Source: Ricordea florida
Taxonomy: Eukaryota; Cnidaria; Anthozoa; Corallimorpharia; Ricordeidae
DNA length: 64,000 nt
Direction of reading: 5' to 3'
Assembly: GCA_949710005.1 (NCBI GenBank)
Contig: OX453283.1
Location: forward strand, 24,085,204 to 24,149,203
This document shows positions 23,165 to 33,180 of this stretch, one piece after another. Both the position numbers and the translations under genes were made by a program. The first letter of the stretch is position 1. Each line of letters opens with the position of its first letter. Under the pieces are notes generated by a model. That model was not told the DNA's origin, ran no database searches, and was given only the letters and a program-made list of their open reading frames with translations.

Positions 23165-24300
23165 TTATCTTAACGTTCCCACAGACGTAGCACCAGTTTG
23201 TTACACTCTACCTCCTCTGCATTTTTTGTATTAACTATCCCCTTTATTAATATGTTTTTTGCCGTTTCAGTTTGATGTTATTTGCGGTTTTCCAAGCATG
23301 CAAACCGTATTTTATTAGTTCAATACTGTTGGCCAATTTGTACCTGTACACCTTTTCAAACCCTCTTTTTCGTTGTTATAATGATTTTCTTAATCAACAT
23401 AGCACTTCTTTCAACCAACCTTTCGGCTATAATCTCTCTTTCCGGAGGGAAGTCCGCCAGAAAGGCCTTCACCATGCTGGATGAGCAAAGAAATCAGTAA
23501 GAAAACTGCCAAGATCGCTACTGCACGCGGCTTCATCATTTCTTCTAAACACGCAATGTCGCTGTTCTTCTGCTCAGGGACTCTGGCTTATAAAAATCCG
23601 CTTTAAATACAGTCAATGGCCTCTATGCTTTTAGCGAGGAATTATGTTACATCTTAATTTACAGACCGATTCATTAGATACTTCGACGACATCGTAATGG
23701 TATAGTTTTAAGACAAGAGAAAACGAGAGATTTGTTTAAGGGTTAATTCAAATATCCGCAGCAAGACCGTCAAATTATCTTGAAATCACACATCGACGCG
23801 TCCCACGTTAGATTTCAACGCAGAATTTTCAATTGCATGGCTTTTCATCCCATTAGCGTGGAACTGTGTACATCTCAGTTTACAAGCGTACTCATTACAC
23901 TTTACTACAACACGCCGAGTAACTGTATAGTTTCAAGTGCCTTAAGTTTCTGATTATTGTATCACAGTTAAAGTGCAGTGCGGTATATCCCACGTTCATA
24001 GTAAAAATCAACTCGAATACTATCATAAATTTCGCAGTCTGTTTGGCTAACGTGCTGACTATCCATTCTGTGATGGATAGCGAGTTACGAAAACTGGCCA
24101 CGTTTGGAATAAAACATTGCAACAGTATAAATAGCCAAAAATCCCGTACATATAAGTTCAAAATAAATTGAAAGTTGTGTGCCATATGGTTTTTACTTCT
24201 AAAAAAGTTTGACTGCTCATCCCTGTTTTCTATGGGGTGAATAGTCGACTCGGCGCTACTCGCATTTTCGACCGTTACATCGGGCGCTTCTACGCCGCTG
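23165..24300. other. non-coding stretch, nothing recognised
   Basis: Open frames at 23272-23500 and 23895-24365 have no family resemblance. The latter overlaps the palindrome at 24303-24364. Confidence 0.35.
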
Positions 24301-24302
24301 AG

Positions 24303-24364
24303 CAATGTTTCGTGCAACTTTGTCTCACAACGCAGTTGCGAAACAAGTTGCACGAAACATTGCA
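24303..24364. repeat. 62-bp palindrome
   Basis: GCAATGTTTCGTGCAACTT and its complement AAGTTGCACGAAACATTGC (with a small internal gap) surround a nested CAACGCAGTTGCG. It could be a small hairpin element. Confidence 0.6.
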
Positions 24365-24912
24365 CAGTGTAACTGCGTCTTTAGAGAACTTGAGCAAAGA
24401 CAATGGCGGCGACGCCGAGGACGTGACCGATGAAGAAATTCAGTATACTGCTTTGCTGTTTCACTGTTAGGCGGCTGGCTATTTTATTTCCTGTCTATTC
24501 TCCTTTCAAATTGTGAAATTTTCAAGTTGTTACCGTTCGTTTTTCATTCTGAATTTTACAAGGAAGATTTGTTGTTACTCATTCACGTCCTCGATAAAAC
24601 TTGAAAAATGGTCTTTTCGTTAACTTCTTTTTTTTAAAAAAGGACGGCAAAGAAACCTACTAGACTGCATTTTCACCCGTGCAGTTTTATTGTATCAGTT
24701 CCATTAGTGCTATTGTTTAGTGCCGTACTAGCTAGTCGACCCGTAGTCGACGTTATCGTCGCGTTTAGCTTAAGCTCCCTATTCCCGGTTTTCATGTAAC
24801 GTAATAACATTTCAAAATAGGAAATTGCCAATTCTTTTGAATTTTTAGCTTTATCAGATAAAAGACCTTCTGTAAACTCGTCGAGTTACAAATATTTAGC
24901 TCTATAACAGAG

Positions 24913-25355
24913 ATGCCAACCTCTGGAGATCTAAAATCTGGAGATCATGTTTCTCTTTTATAACACCCCAGCATCGCATTACCCCACCCCCTCTCGAACA
25001 ATTCATGTTTCGCGGGAAACCGGGCTTTTATGTCCTGCCTTTTTATTGGTTAACGGAGATCCAATCAATGGCCGTAAAACGAAGAAAGCGTTTTTTTTTA
25101 ATTTCCGTCAACATGTGGTTTTGTGGTTAAAAGATTACTCAAAAAATGCCTCAAAAAATGCCTCAAGAAACGGCGAGGTGAGTTTAAAAAACCGAAATTT
25201 TTTAAATTAGGGTATATTTGGAGACAGGACGTTAGATTACAGTGGTGCAAAGGTTTTAAGTCGCTTTTATCCGGGAGATTAGGTTACCCGTACGGGAGAC
25301 CGGGAGATTCGTTCTGTATCCGGGAGACTCCCGGATTATCCGGGAGAGTTGGCAT
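24913..25355. mobile_element. MITE-like element with ATGCCAAC ends
   Basis: The ends ATGCCAACCTCTGGAG and CGGGAGAGTTGGCAT are imperfect inverted repeats. The right part is a run of CCGGGAGA units. No coding support. Confidence 0.45.
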
Positions 25356-25359
25356 AAAT

Positions 25360-26400
25360 GCTATAAGTTTCTACGTTTTGTACTAGCGTGCGCATGAATT
25401 TCAAGCTTTCGCCTTGCGTGACATAAAATGTCTGTCCGGAAAGGCTGTTTCGTAGGTAAAAAGATGACTTTTCTTAAAAGTTTTTTTGCTTTTGGAAGAG
25501 CTCTTGCATTTAAGCAAGTGTTACCTTGAGTGTATACAGTCACTCGAGTGATAAGGTATCGATTTTATGGCAAAACTCAACAACAGCTGTTTTTAACACT
25601 TTACTGCCGCCATATTTGTGCCCCTTGAAGGGGCACAAACATGGCGTCTCCATACAAAGCTCTATCAATTTGGTTGAAACATTTATCCGAATATTTCATG
25701 CATGAAAAACTACACAGATCTAATTCTTTGCAAGGTGTTTTACATGGTAGAAATCTATCATATGCCAGATTCTTGAGTTCGTCTGTTGAGTGTTTTCGAT
25801 TTTATTTTTTATCACGTGCCATGTAAAAACCACCAATTGACTCAAAGGAAACTCGAACATGTGCGCTGCTGTACCAGCCTACATGACATCAGGTAGGGCG
25901 GGCTAAATTAAGAGTTGGTACAGTATGGGCCAGGTTAGTAAACCATGTCTAAAATTTTTGAAATAGATGTAATAGATAATTTTTTTGTTATGAAAATGTA
26001 ACCATTTTATCCTTGCAATTTTCAGTAATGTAATTTCCCCGAAAAAAAGTTTAAGATTCAGCTGTCGTCCTAAAACGTTTTAGGCTGAACGGAGAAGAAG
26101 GAAAAAGGAATTTAATGCCGTAGCAAATTAAACTCTCCAACAACCAATCCATTAAGGCGACAGTTTTACTACGACATGAAACTAAATACCAAAGAAATGG
26201 ATAATTGCATAGCAGCGATAGCAGCTTGCTTTCTCTACCCATATAACATGTATAATGTAACACTAAAGTGATATCAGTAGGGAAAATATAGAGAAAGCTC
26301 GGGTCAAAGAAACTGCAAGGTCTCAGCTTGTGCAGCGTGGGATGTTTCAGCTAAATTACAACTGAAAAACAGTAGTTGAACGACAATGGCAAGATAGGTA
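25360..26400. other. non-coding stretch, nothing recognised
   Basis: Short ORFs only. A GATA run of about 20 bp (26394-26413) borders the MITE at 26414. Confidence 0.35.
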
Positions 26401-26413
26401 GATAGATAGATAG

Positions 26414-26652
26414 GGGACGGACCATTAGAAAAGTGATTGGGGGGGGTGGGGAATTTTCAGCTTGCACGAATTTTTTTCGCTCGCTGCTTGTGCAGGAATT
26501 GTTTTTTCAGGTGAACCCCTCTGCACGAATTTTTTTTACTACGTGTGAAAAAGTCACAATTGGACCTTGCTTCTGCACGAATATTTTTTTTACCTTCTTC
26601 CTTGTATGAATTTTTTTTTCTTGGCATTTTCCCTTGCATGAATTTTTTTTTT
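26414..26652. mobile_element. PIF/Harbinger-like MITE, copy 3, truncated
   Basis: It begins GGGACGGACCATTAGAAAAG but the interior runs in the opposite orientation to copies 1 and 2. The far inverted repeat is missing; the sequence changes to AT-rich DNA at about 26653. Confidence 0.65.
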
Positions 26653-26744
26653 GGTTTATTACAAATGTATCATATAATATAGTATATAGTATAGATAATT
26701 ATATTATCATATAATATTTTATATAATATAAAATAGTTACATAT

Positions 26745-27015
26745 AGTGGTGAGGAGGCCCTAAGAAACCATAAGGCTTTTAAATGGGGCCTCCTCGAAAA
26801 ATTTAATTAAATAAATAAATAAAATAAAATAGCTACGAGAGACGGTATTTTAAAGACAGAAGTAGGAGGAAAACAACAGATTAACACTAAGTATTTATAA
26901 GTAGAAAGCTAGAAAGTCGCGATTTAAATATACTGAAACTTGACGAAGAAACGACATTTGACGGGAGAGAATTCTATATTTTAGGGCCTTGTTGCTTTTA
27001 TATTAGTTCTACGTG
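26745..27015. repeat. interspersed repeat interrupted by element 1
   Basis: Starts with an inverted GAGGAGGCCC..GGGGCCTCCTC pair and an AAATA-rich tail, then unique-looking sequence up to the element border. I think it is an older repeat into which element 1 inserted, because the right flank after 42800 resumes with the same ACGTGAG bases. Confidence 0.4.
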
Positions 27016-27716
27016 AGAGAGATGTAATTCCCCGATACGGGGACAAAAATATTTTATAAAAATTGTCCAAGAATTTATCAGAAAATTAAACAGAGATTTT
27101 TTCTGATTACAAAAATTGTTAGAAAAAATTGTCCAAGAATTTATCAGAAAATTAAACAGAGATTTTTTCTGATTACAAAAATTGTTAGAAAAAATTACCC
27201 AAGAATTTATCAGAGATTTTTACTAAGAAAAATAAAATTTTGATTTTTAATGCTGGTTCCAGATACGGGGACAAAAATATTTTATAAAAATTGTCCAAGA
27301 ATTTATCAGAGATATGCCAAGCCTATGTGAAATCTGATGAAGGGAATTTGTCCGCCAAGCCCCATACCAAGCCTAACCTAGTCAAGCCTAAGTCAAGCCT
27401 AAGCTAAGACTAACCCAAGCCTAAGTCAAGCCTAAGCTAAGACTAACCTAGTCAAGCCTAAGTCAAGCCTAAGTCAAGCCTAAGTCAAGCCTATGTCAAG
27501 ACTAAGCTAAGACTAAGCTAAGACTAACCTAGTCAAGTCTATGTCATGCCGATACCAAGCCCCACACCAAGCCTATGTGAAATCTGATGAAGGGATCTGA
27601 CCACAAAGCCGACATGAAAATTTTGCATAACTTCTGTAATAGTTCTGTTTTACAGCTGCAGAGGTTTTCGAACTAAGAGGCTGGGACAAAAAAATGAAAA
27701 ATAAATGTTATTTAAA
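27016..27716 (+). repeat. left terminal inverted repeat of element 1
   Basis: It matches 42099-42799 in reverse complement up to TTTAAA, where homology stops. Internal structure: GATACGGGGACAAAAATATT at 27034 and again at about 27264; a direct repeat of about 60 bp with TTGTCCAAGAATTTATCAGA; and the 11-bp array described separately. The TTTAAA at its inner edge is also the promoter motif of the polymerase gene. Confidence 0.93.
27350..27560 (+). repeat. 11-bp AAGTCAAGCCT array in the left TIR
   Basis: About 18 degenerate copies of AAGTCAAGCCT, with variants AAGCTAAGACT and AACCTAGTCAAGC. The array is bracketed by two direct copies of CCTATGTGAAATCTGATGAA (27325 and 27577 approximately). Confidence 0.85.
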
Positions 27717-27719
27717 AAG
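27711..27719 (+). promoter_or_regulatory. TTTAAA motif before the polymerase gene
   Basis: TTTAAAAAG starts 30 bases before the ATG at 27741. Element 2 has the same TTTAAAAAGAAGAATTAA at 51754. Confidence 0.6.
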
Positions 27720-27740
27720 AAGAATTAATATACAAAAAAA

Positions 27741-30700
27741 ATGGAAAGGCTACTCAAATTGAAACTTGATGAATTGAAATTATATGGTGAAAGATACGCT
27801 ATTCCAAAATGGCGAAGAATTAGAAAAGCAACACTAGCAGAAAAGTTATATAATATTCCTAAATTCAAGGAAAAGTTTAATAAAATTAATGATCTTACTA
27901 AAGAGCAAAGATTGAGGATAATATTAAATGATGAAGAGATTCCAAAAACTGAAAATAAACCAGCTCAATACTCAAAATTAAATTTTATTGATTATGATGA
28001 TGAATGGGAAAAAATTAAACAAAATGCAAAATCTCGTAAGGGACAAAAAAAGTATCATCGTGAAAAAAGCACTGAAAGAAATTATAAAAAGGAGGATGAA
28101 AAACCTAAAACAAAGATCAAACATAGAAAACTCGCGCCCAACTTTATAAAACCACAAAAACCATCAAACAAAATTTTTAATTGGGGAAATTATTCATTTA
28201 AGGTGGTAGATAAAGATGAGTTTTCCAAAAAGCTTGCAGATTTAACCAATGAAAATATTATAAAACTTACTAATAACAAACCACAACCCAAACCTAGAAA
28301 AGAGGTAAATATATCTGATAGTGTGAGAGATGAATTGGCTGAAAAAGAATTTAATATAATAGAACGAGAGACTGCATTGAATGGGTATTTGAAGGTATAT
28401 AGGATAAATGGAAGTAGGGGATATGATCCTTTAATATATCTAAATAAAATAAAATCCAAAGTTATAGATCTAATTAAACAGAAAAAGAAACCAATAAAGG
28501 TAAAATTTATGTTAACATGTATTTTTACAAAAGAGTCTTTAATTGAAGGTGGTTTAGGCCGTGTTTTGGATGAAGTTGAAGGATACTTTAACTCAAATGT
28601 GGAAATAATTACTGATTCAGATGATTTAAGTGAGATGTTTGATATTATGAAAAATAAAATACTAAAGGATTATGAAAAATTTTATGTTGGCGGGTATAAT
28701 TTTAAATTTGAGTATGTGAAAAAGTTTGAAATTGGCGCCGTGCCATACACCCCCCTAAGGGGAAGTTCATATATTCCTTTACCAAAAGAATTAGCCGCCA
28801 AACAGGGCATTATTAACCCCAAGAATTTTAATGATAAAGAATGTTTTAAGTGGGCAATAATGATACATATAATGATACATAAATATAGGAAAGATGTTCA
28901 TTTGGAGAGAATAACTAAAGAAATGAAAGAAAGATCAAAGGAATTAAACTGGACGGGGATAGAGTTTCCTGTTTCAGTGTTTGGCACAAATCAGATAGAA
29001 AAGTTTGAAAGTCAAAATCCATACGGTATTAATGTTTTTTCTTATGAAGAAGGAGAGTTAAGAATAATTAATAGAAGTAGAAAATTAGATGTGGAAAAGA
29101 TAAATTTACTTTTTTTAACGGAGGGTGAAAAAACACATTTCTGTTTTATTAAGAATATTGGAAGGATAAATAATAAAAACTATAATAAGAGTGGGCATAC
29201 CCGTTTCTATTGTGATAATTGTCTAAATTCATTTTATTCAGAACAGACATTGGAAGAACATAAAATAATTTGTTATAATAATGAAGAAGTTATGATAAAA
29301 ATGCCAAAGAATGAAGATGGAACCCCCAAACATATTGAATTCAATAATTTTAATAGAAAAATGAAAGTATATTTTGATATATGCGGGGATCTTGAGTGTT
29401 TTACAGAAAAAATAGATTCATGCTCGCCAGATAAAAGTAAAAGTTATACTGAAAAATATCAGAAGCATAAACCGTCAGGATATAGCTATCTTATAAAATC
29501 TTTTGATGATAAAATATTTAAACCCCGCCTTAAAGAATACACAGCTAATTCTCCAGAGGATGATGTAGGAAAGAAATTTGTATTATCATTAGAGAAAGAA
29601 GCAAAGAAAATTTATGAAATTATCAAATCTAGGGATAAAGAATATTATAAAAAGGTGGTTATGAGTGAAGAGGATAAAATAGATTATGAATATGCTACTA
29701 ATTGTCATATTTGTGAGAATAAATTAGGAGAAGATAAGGTATTAGATCATTGTCACCTAACAGGAAAGTATAGAGGGGCGGCACATAAAAAATGCAACTT
29801 AGATTATAAAATTCCAAACTTCATTCCAGTAATAATTCACAACTTATCTAGGTATGATTCACATTTTATTATAAATAATCTTGGATTAACAGAAGGTAAA
29901 ATAGGCTGTATACCAAAAAATGAGGAAAATTATATTTATTTCAAAAAAGATGTTGTGGTAGATAGTTATATCGATAAAAAAAGTGGTAAGCCAAAACCAG
30001 TAACAATAGAATTAAGATTCATAGATTCATTTAAATTTATGTCAAGCAGTCTTAGTAACTTAGTTGAAAATCTTACAAATTGTGGAAAGTGTGCTGCATG
30101 TAAACCTGGTGAATGTATAAGGAGATACATAAAAGATGGAAAGATTATTCAGTATAAAGGTATTGGAAAATGCGGCGAATGTAAGAATTGTCATTTAGCT
30201 GAAAGTAAGTGTATTTCACCAACAGATGAAAAACTAACTCTTACTAGAAGATATTTTGGAAAAAATACCAATATTATGATTAGAAAGGGCGTTTTCTTTT
30301 ATGATCAATTTGATAGATTTGATAAACTAAATGAAACTGAACTTCCACCAAAGGATGCATTTTACTCAAAACTAAATGATGAACATATAACAGAAGATGA
30401 TTACCAATATGCTAAAAAGGTGTGGGAAACATTTAATATGAAAACAATTAGGGATTATCATGACATTTATCTAAAGTCGGATGTACTACTCTTGGCAGAT
30501 GTATTCGAAAACTTTAGAAATGTTTGTATTAAAAAATATGGGCTGGATCCAGCCTGGTATTTTACTGCGCCTTCACTGGCCTGGGATGCAATGTTAAAGT
30601 TAACTAAAGTTAAATTGGAGCTACTAACTGATGTCGATATGTTACTTATGTTTGAACAAGGTGTGCGAGGAGGCGTTTCTCAAATATCAAATAGATATGC

Positions 30701-31991
30701 TAAAGCTAACAACCCATACATGTCAAACTTTATATCAGGACTAATCAAATCATATATTGTATATCTAGATGCAAATAATCTATATGGTGGAGCAATGAGT
30801 GAAAAACTACCCACACATGGTTTTGGTTGGGTGGAAGAAAAAGATCACAAAAACTGGAGAAATATACCGGGTGTATATAAGGTTGATTTGGAATATCCTA
30901 AACATCTTCATGATTTACATAATGATTATCCTCTTGCTCCAGATAAAATGAAAGTTAATAAAGTTCAGAAATTAATCCCAAACCTAAAAAATAAGAAAGA
31001 ATACGTGGTTCACTATAAAACCCTAAAACTTTATGAAAGTCTAGGATTAAAAATAACAAAGATTCATAAGGGTATTAAATTTGAAGAGTCTGCATGGTTA
31101 AAGCCCTACATTGATAGGAATACTGAATTCAGATCTCAAGCAAAGAATGATTTTGATAAGGATTTCTTCAAACTAATGAATAACTCTGTGTTTGGTAAAA
31201 CAATGGAAAATATTAGAAAAAGGGTAGACATTCGTTTGGTTACTAATGAAAAAGATGCAAAAAAATTAACAACAAAACCCAACTTTCATCATTTTACCAT
31301 ATTTTCTGAAAATTTGGTGGCTATACATATGAAGAAAACATCACTAACATTCAATAAACCTGTTTACTTGGGTATGTGTATTTTAGATTTAAGTAAAACA
31401 ATAATGTATGATTTTCATTATAATTATATCAAACCTAAATATGGAGAAAAGGTGAAACTACTTATGACAGATACAGATAGTCTTGTTTATCATATAGAAA
31501 CAGAAGATTTTTATAAGGATATAAACCCAGATGTTAGAGAAAAGTTTGACACAAGCAACTTTCCTAAAGACCACCCATCTAAAATTAAGGCTGGTGTGAA
31601 TAAAAAAGTTGTCAATATGTTTAAAGATGAAGCTGGTGGAAAGATAATAAAAGAGTTTGTAGGTTTGAGGGCAAAGTTATACTCTTATCTAATGGAAAAT
31701 GATGAAGAAATAAAGAAATGCAAGGGAATGAAGAAAGCAGTTATAAAAAAGAAAATAATATTTAATCATTATAAGGATTGCCTTTTTACTGGAAAACCGC
31801 AGATGAGACCAATGAATATAATTAGAAGCTACAAACATGATGTTTATACAGCAACAATTAATAAAATTGCTCTATCTTCTGATGATGATAAGAGAATAAT
31901 TTGTGAAAATAAAATGGATACTTTAGCATATGGTCATTGGCGCCTCAAAACAGAATCAGGTGGTAACTCTGTATCAAAAGGTACAACTTGA
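27741..31991 (+). CDS. polB: family-B DNA polymerase, protein-primed type (PolB)
   Basis: A 1416-residue polymerase expected to replicate the element from protein-primed ends. Visible in order: a SAP-like basic N-terminus (1-45); a low-complexity Lys-rich linker; a C2HC finger at C491/C494/H507/C511; exonuclease motif I D550-L-E552; an endonuclease VII-like zinc/HNH region C655-C658, D669-H-C-H672 and H682..C685; Exo II N701..YD706; two Cys clusters (C781-792 and C811-824); Exo III YLKSD (910-914); polymerase motif A YLDANNLYG with D1010; motif B KLMNNSVFGKT around 1145-1155; and motif C TDTDS at 1243-1247. All catalytic Asp and Glu are present, so it should be active. Its 3' end overlaps the convergent integrase gene by 58 bp. 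Confidence 0.95.
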   Translation: MERLLKLKLDELKLYGERYAIPKWRRIRKATLAEKLYNIPKFKEKFNKINDLTKEQRLRIILNDEEIPKTENKPAQYSKLNFIDYDDEWEKIKQNAKSRKGQKKYHREKSTERNYKKEDEKPKTKIKHRKLAPNFIKPQKPSNKIFNWGNYSFKVVDKDEFSKKLADLTNENIIKLTNNKPQPKPRKEVNISDSVRDELAEKEFNIIERETALNGYLKVYRINGSRGYDPLIYLNKIKSKVIDLIKQKKKPIKVKFMLTCIFTKESLIEGGLGRVLDEVEGYFNSNVEIITDSDDLSEMFDIMKNKILKDYEKFYVGGYNFKFEYVKKFEIGAVPYTPLRGSSYIPLPKELAAKQGIINPKNFNDKECFKWAIMIHIMIHKYRKDVHLERITKEMKERSKELNWTGIEFPVSVFGTNQIEKFESQNPYGINVFSYEEGELRIINRSRKLDVEKINLLFLTEGEKTHFCFIKNIGRINNKNYNKSGHTRFYCDNCLNSFYSEQTLEEHKIICYNNEEVMIKMPKNEDGTPKHIEFNNFNRKMKVYFDICGDLECFTEKIDSCSPDKSKSYTEKYQKHKPSGYSYLIKSFDDKIFKPRLKEYTANSPEDDVGKKFVLSLEKEAKKIYEIIKSRDKEYYKKVVMSEEDKIDYEYATNCHICENKLGEDKVLDHCHLTGKYRGAAHKKCNLDYKIPNFIPVIIHNLSRYDSHFIINNLGLTEGKIGCIPKNEENYIYFKKDVVVDSYIDKKSGKPKPVTIELRFIDSFKFMSSSLSNLVENLTNCGKCAACKPGECIRRYIKDGKIIQYKGIGKCGECKNCHLAESKCISPTDEKLTLTRRYFGKNTNIMIRKGVFFYDQFDRFDKLNETELPPKDAFYSKLNDEHITEDDYQYAKKVWETFNMKTIRDYHDIYLKSDVLLLADVFENFRNVCIKKYGLDPAWYFTAPSLAWDAMLKLTKVKLELLTDVDMLLMFEQGVRGGVSQISNRYAKANNPYMSNFISGLIKSYIVYLDANNLYGGAMSEKLPTHGFGWVEEKDHKNWRNIPGVYKVDLEYPKHLHDLHNDYPLAPDKMKVNKVQKLIPNLKNKKEYVVHYKTLKLYESLGLKITKIHKGIKFEESAWLKPYIDRNTEFRSQAKNDFDKDFFKLMNNSVFGKTMENIRKRVDIRLVTNEKDAKKLTTKPNFHHFTIFSENLVAIHMKKTSLTFNKPVYLGMCILDLSKTIMYDFHYNYIKPKYGEKVKLLMTDTDSLVYHIETEDFYKDINPDVREKFDTSNFPKDHPSKIKAGVNKKVVNMFKDEAGGKIIKEFVGLRAKLYSYLMENDEEIKKCKGMKKAVIKKKIIFNHYKDCLFTGKPQMRPMNIIRSYKHDVYTATINKIALSSDDDKRIICENKMDTLAYGHWRLKTESGGNSVSKGTT

Positions 31992-32929
31992 ATCTCCTCT
32001 CTAACAAACCCCCTGCTCGGGCCATCAACCAAATAATATAAAACCGGCTGATTAGGTGAAATCAAACTTCTAGAAATATCATAAACTTTGATACTCCAAA
32101 TAGGATCAGTAGCCCTCCTTTTTTCACCACCCTCAAGCTCGCCCGGAGATAATAAATATCTAACTTTAACACCAGGTAGTATCCTAACCTCATTAAGCCC
32201 CACCTCACGTTGGTAATTTTTAGGTTCAATATCAACCTCTTTCATTTTTATAGTCTTATTAGGCTCTTTACCCGTTATTCTAGTTGGTGTATTATTCAAA
32301 GTTTTCAAAATATCTTGTAATCTTTTCACCCATATTCTAGATCGGGTATCACTCACCATTTCTTGCGCATATTGATGACTAAATAATCTTTCGCCTAATA
32401 TTCTATTTGCGTTTTCCACAAATGCTTGAGCTCTATGATTACCAGCTTCACTTCTTTGTACCCTCACATTATGGTAATTCATGAGTTTACTAACTTCGCC
32501 CATAAATTCTTTTCCAGGATCGACCATTAATGTTTTGGGATATTTTAACCTTCTAGAATATATTTTTGTAAAAGCTTCTGATATCTCTCGACTTTCTTTT
32601 GAGGTTAATGGCTCTGCATCTTTATATCTCGAGGCGATATCAACCACAACTAACGCATATTTATATGTTTTTCTTCCAACTCTATCATGCGGTAAAAATA
32701 ATAAATCTGCTTGGTGAATCTGATTGGGTTTATCTACAGTCCAGTGCGGTCTAGGTATATATTTAGGTGTAGGTAGATAGATTTGCCATATTGCCTGTTT
32801 TGCTAGCCATTGTTTTGCCTCATTTTCACTTACTCTAGCCTTCTCTGCTAATTTAGGAATTGCGGAATATCCTTTCCAATACCCTTCAGCCGAATAATAT
32901 ATTTTTGAAAGTATATTTTTGTTATTCAT
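31934..32929 (-). CDS. retroviral-type (RVE) integrase
   Basis: 331 residues. The N-terminus is helical and HTH-like (KIYYSAEGYWKG..AEKARVSENEAKQWL). The rve core follows, with catalytic D75 (QADLLFL), D137 (MVDPGKEF) and E172 (AFVENANR), a D-D-x34-E triad by my count. The C-terminus (from about 250) resembles an SH3-like DNA-binding fold ([25 protein letters not shown]). It would insert the element and make the short target duplication. The order polymerase (+) then integrase (-) is shared with element 2. Only 33 bp separate its start from the next plus-strand gene, so the two likely share a divergent promoter region. Confidence 0.95.
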   Translation of the reverse strand: MNNKNILSKIYYSAEGYWKGYSAIPKLAEKARVSENEAKQWLAKQAIWQIYLPTPKYIPRPHWTVDKPNQIHQADLLFLPHDRVGRKTYKYALVVVDIASRYKDAEPLTSKESREISEAFTKIYSRRLKYPKTLMVDPGKEFMGEVSKLMNYHNVRVQRSEAGNHRAQAFVENANRILGERLFSHQYAQEMVSDTRSRIWVKRLQDILKTLNNTPTRITGKEPNKTIKMKEVDIEPKNYQREVGLNEVRILPGVKVRYLLSPGELEGGEKRRATDPIWSIKVYDISRSLISPNQPVLYYLVDGPSRGFVREEIQVVPFDTELPPDSVLRRQ

Positions 32930-32962
32930 TTTAAGATTAACGAAAGTATCTTATAAATTAAA
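32929..32962 (+). promoter_or_regulatory. promoter segment, copy 1 (TTTTAAGATTAAC)
   Basis: AAGATTAACGAAAGTATCTT lies immediately before the 62-residue ORF. It is almost the same as the segment before the capsid gene at 33147-33180, so the promoter was probably duplicated together with the insertion of the small ORF. Confidence 0.55.
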
Positions 32963-33151
32963 ATGGTGGAGGAAGAAAAAACAAAATTTAGTGAATATCA
33001 AATTAATCTTATGAAAAAATTATTAGAAAAAAAAATTCTATATATGGAAGATGGCGATAAAATTTTTAATATTTTGGTTTTAGTTCCCGAGGCGAGAGAA
33101 GGTTTATTAAAACATATTGGCAAGTTAGAAAATAGAACAACACAGGTTTAA
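32963..33151 (+). CDS. small protein of unknown function (62 aa), element 1 only
   Basis: 62 residues, charged and predicted helical (KTKFSEYQINLMKKLLEKKI), with a short hydrophobic NILVLVPEAR segment. I do not recognise it. Support for its reality is the promoter-like segment just upstream, nearly identical to that of the capsid gene. Element 2 has no counterpart; there the integrase and capsid genes are direct neighbours. Its 3' end overlaps the promoter motif of the capsid gene. Confidence 0.5.
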   Translation: MVEEEKTKFSEYQINLMKKLLEKKILYMEDGDKIFNILVLVPEAREGLLKHIGKLENRTTQV

Positions 33152-33155
33152 AGAT
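33147..33155 (+). promoter_or_regulatory. TTTAAAGAT motif before the capsid gene
   Basis: Starts 34 bases before the ATG at 33181 and overlaps the stop region of the 62-residue ORF. Confidence 0.6.
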
Positions 33156-33180
33156 TAACCAAAGTATCTTATAAATTACA

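Noticed and set aside
23895-24365. 156-residue minus-strand frame
   Set aside because: Starts in a 62-bp palindrome and shows no family resemblance.
27350-27560. Regular repeats resembling a CRISPR array
   Set aside because: Units are 11 bp, directly adjacent and without unique spacers, and lie in a eukaryotic element's TIR.
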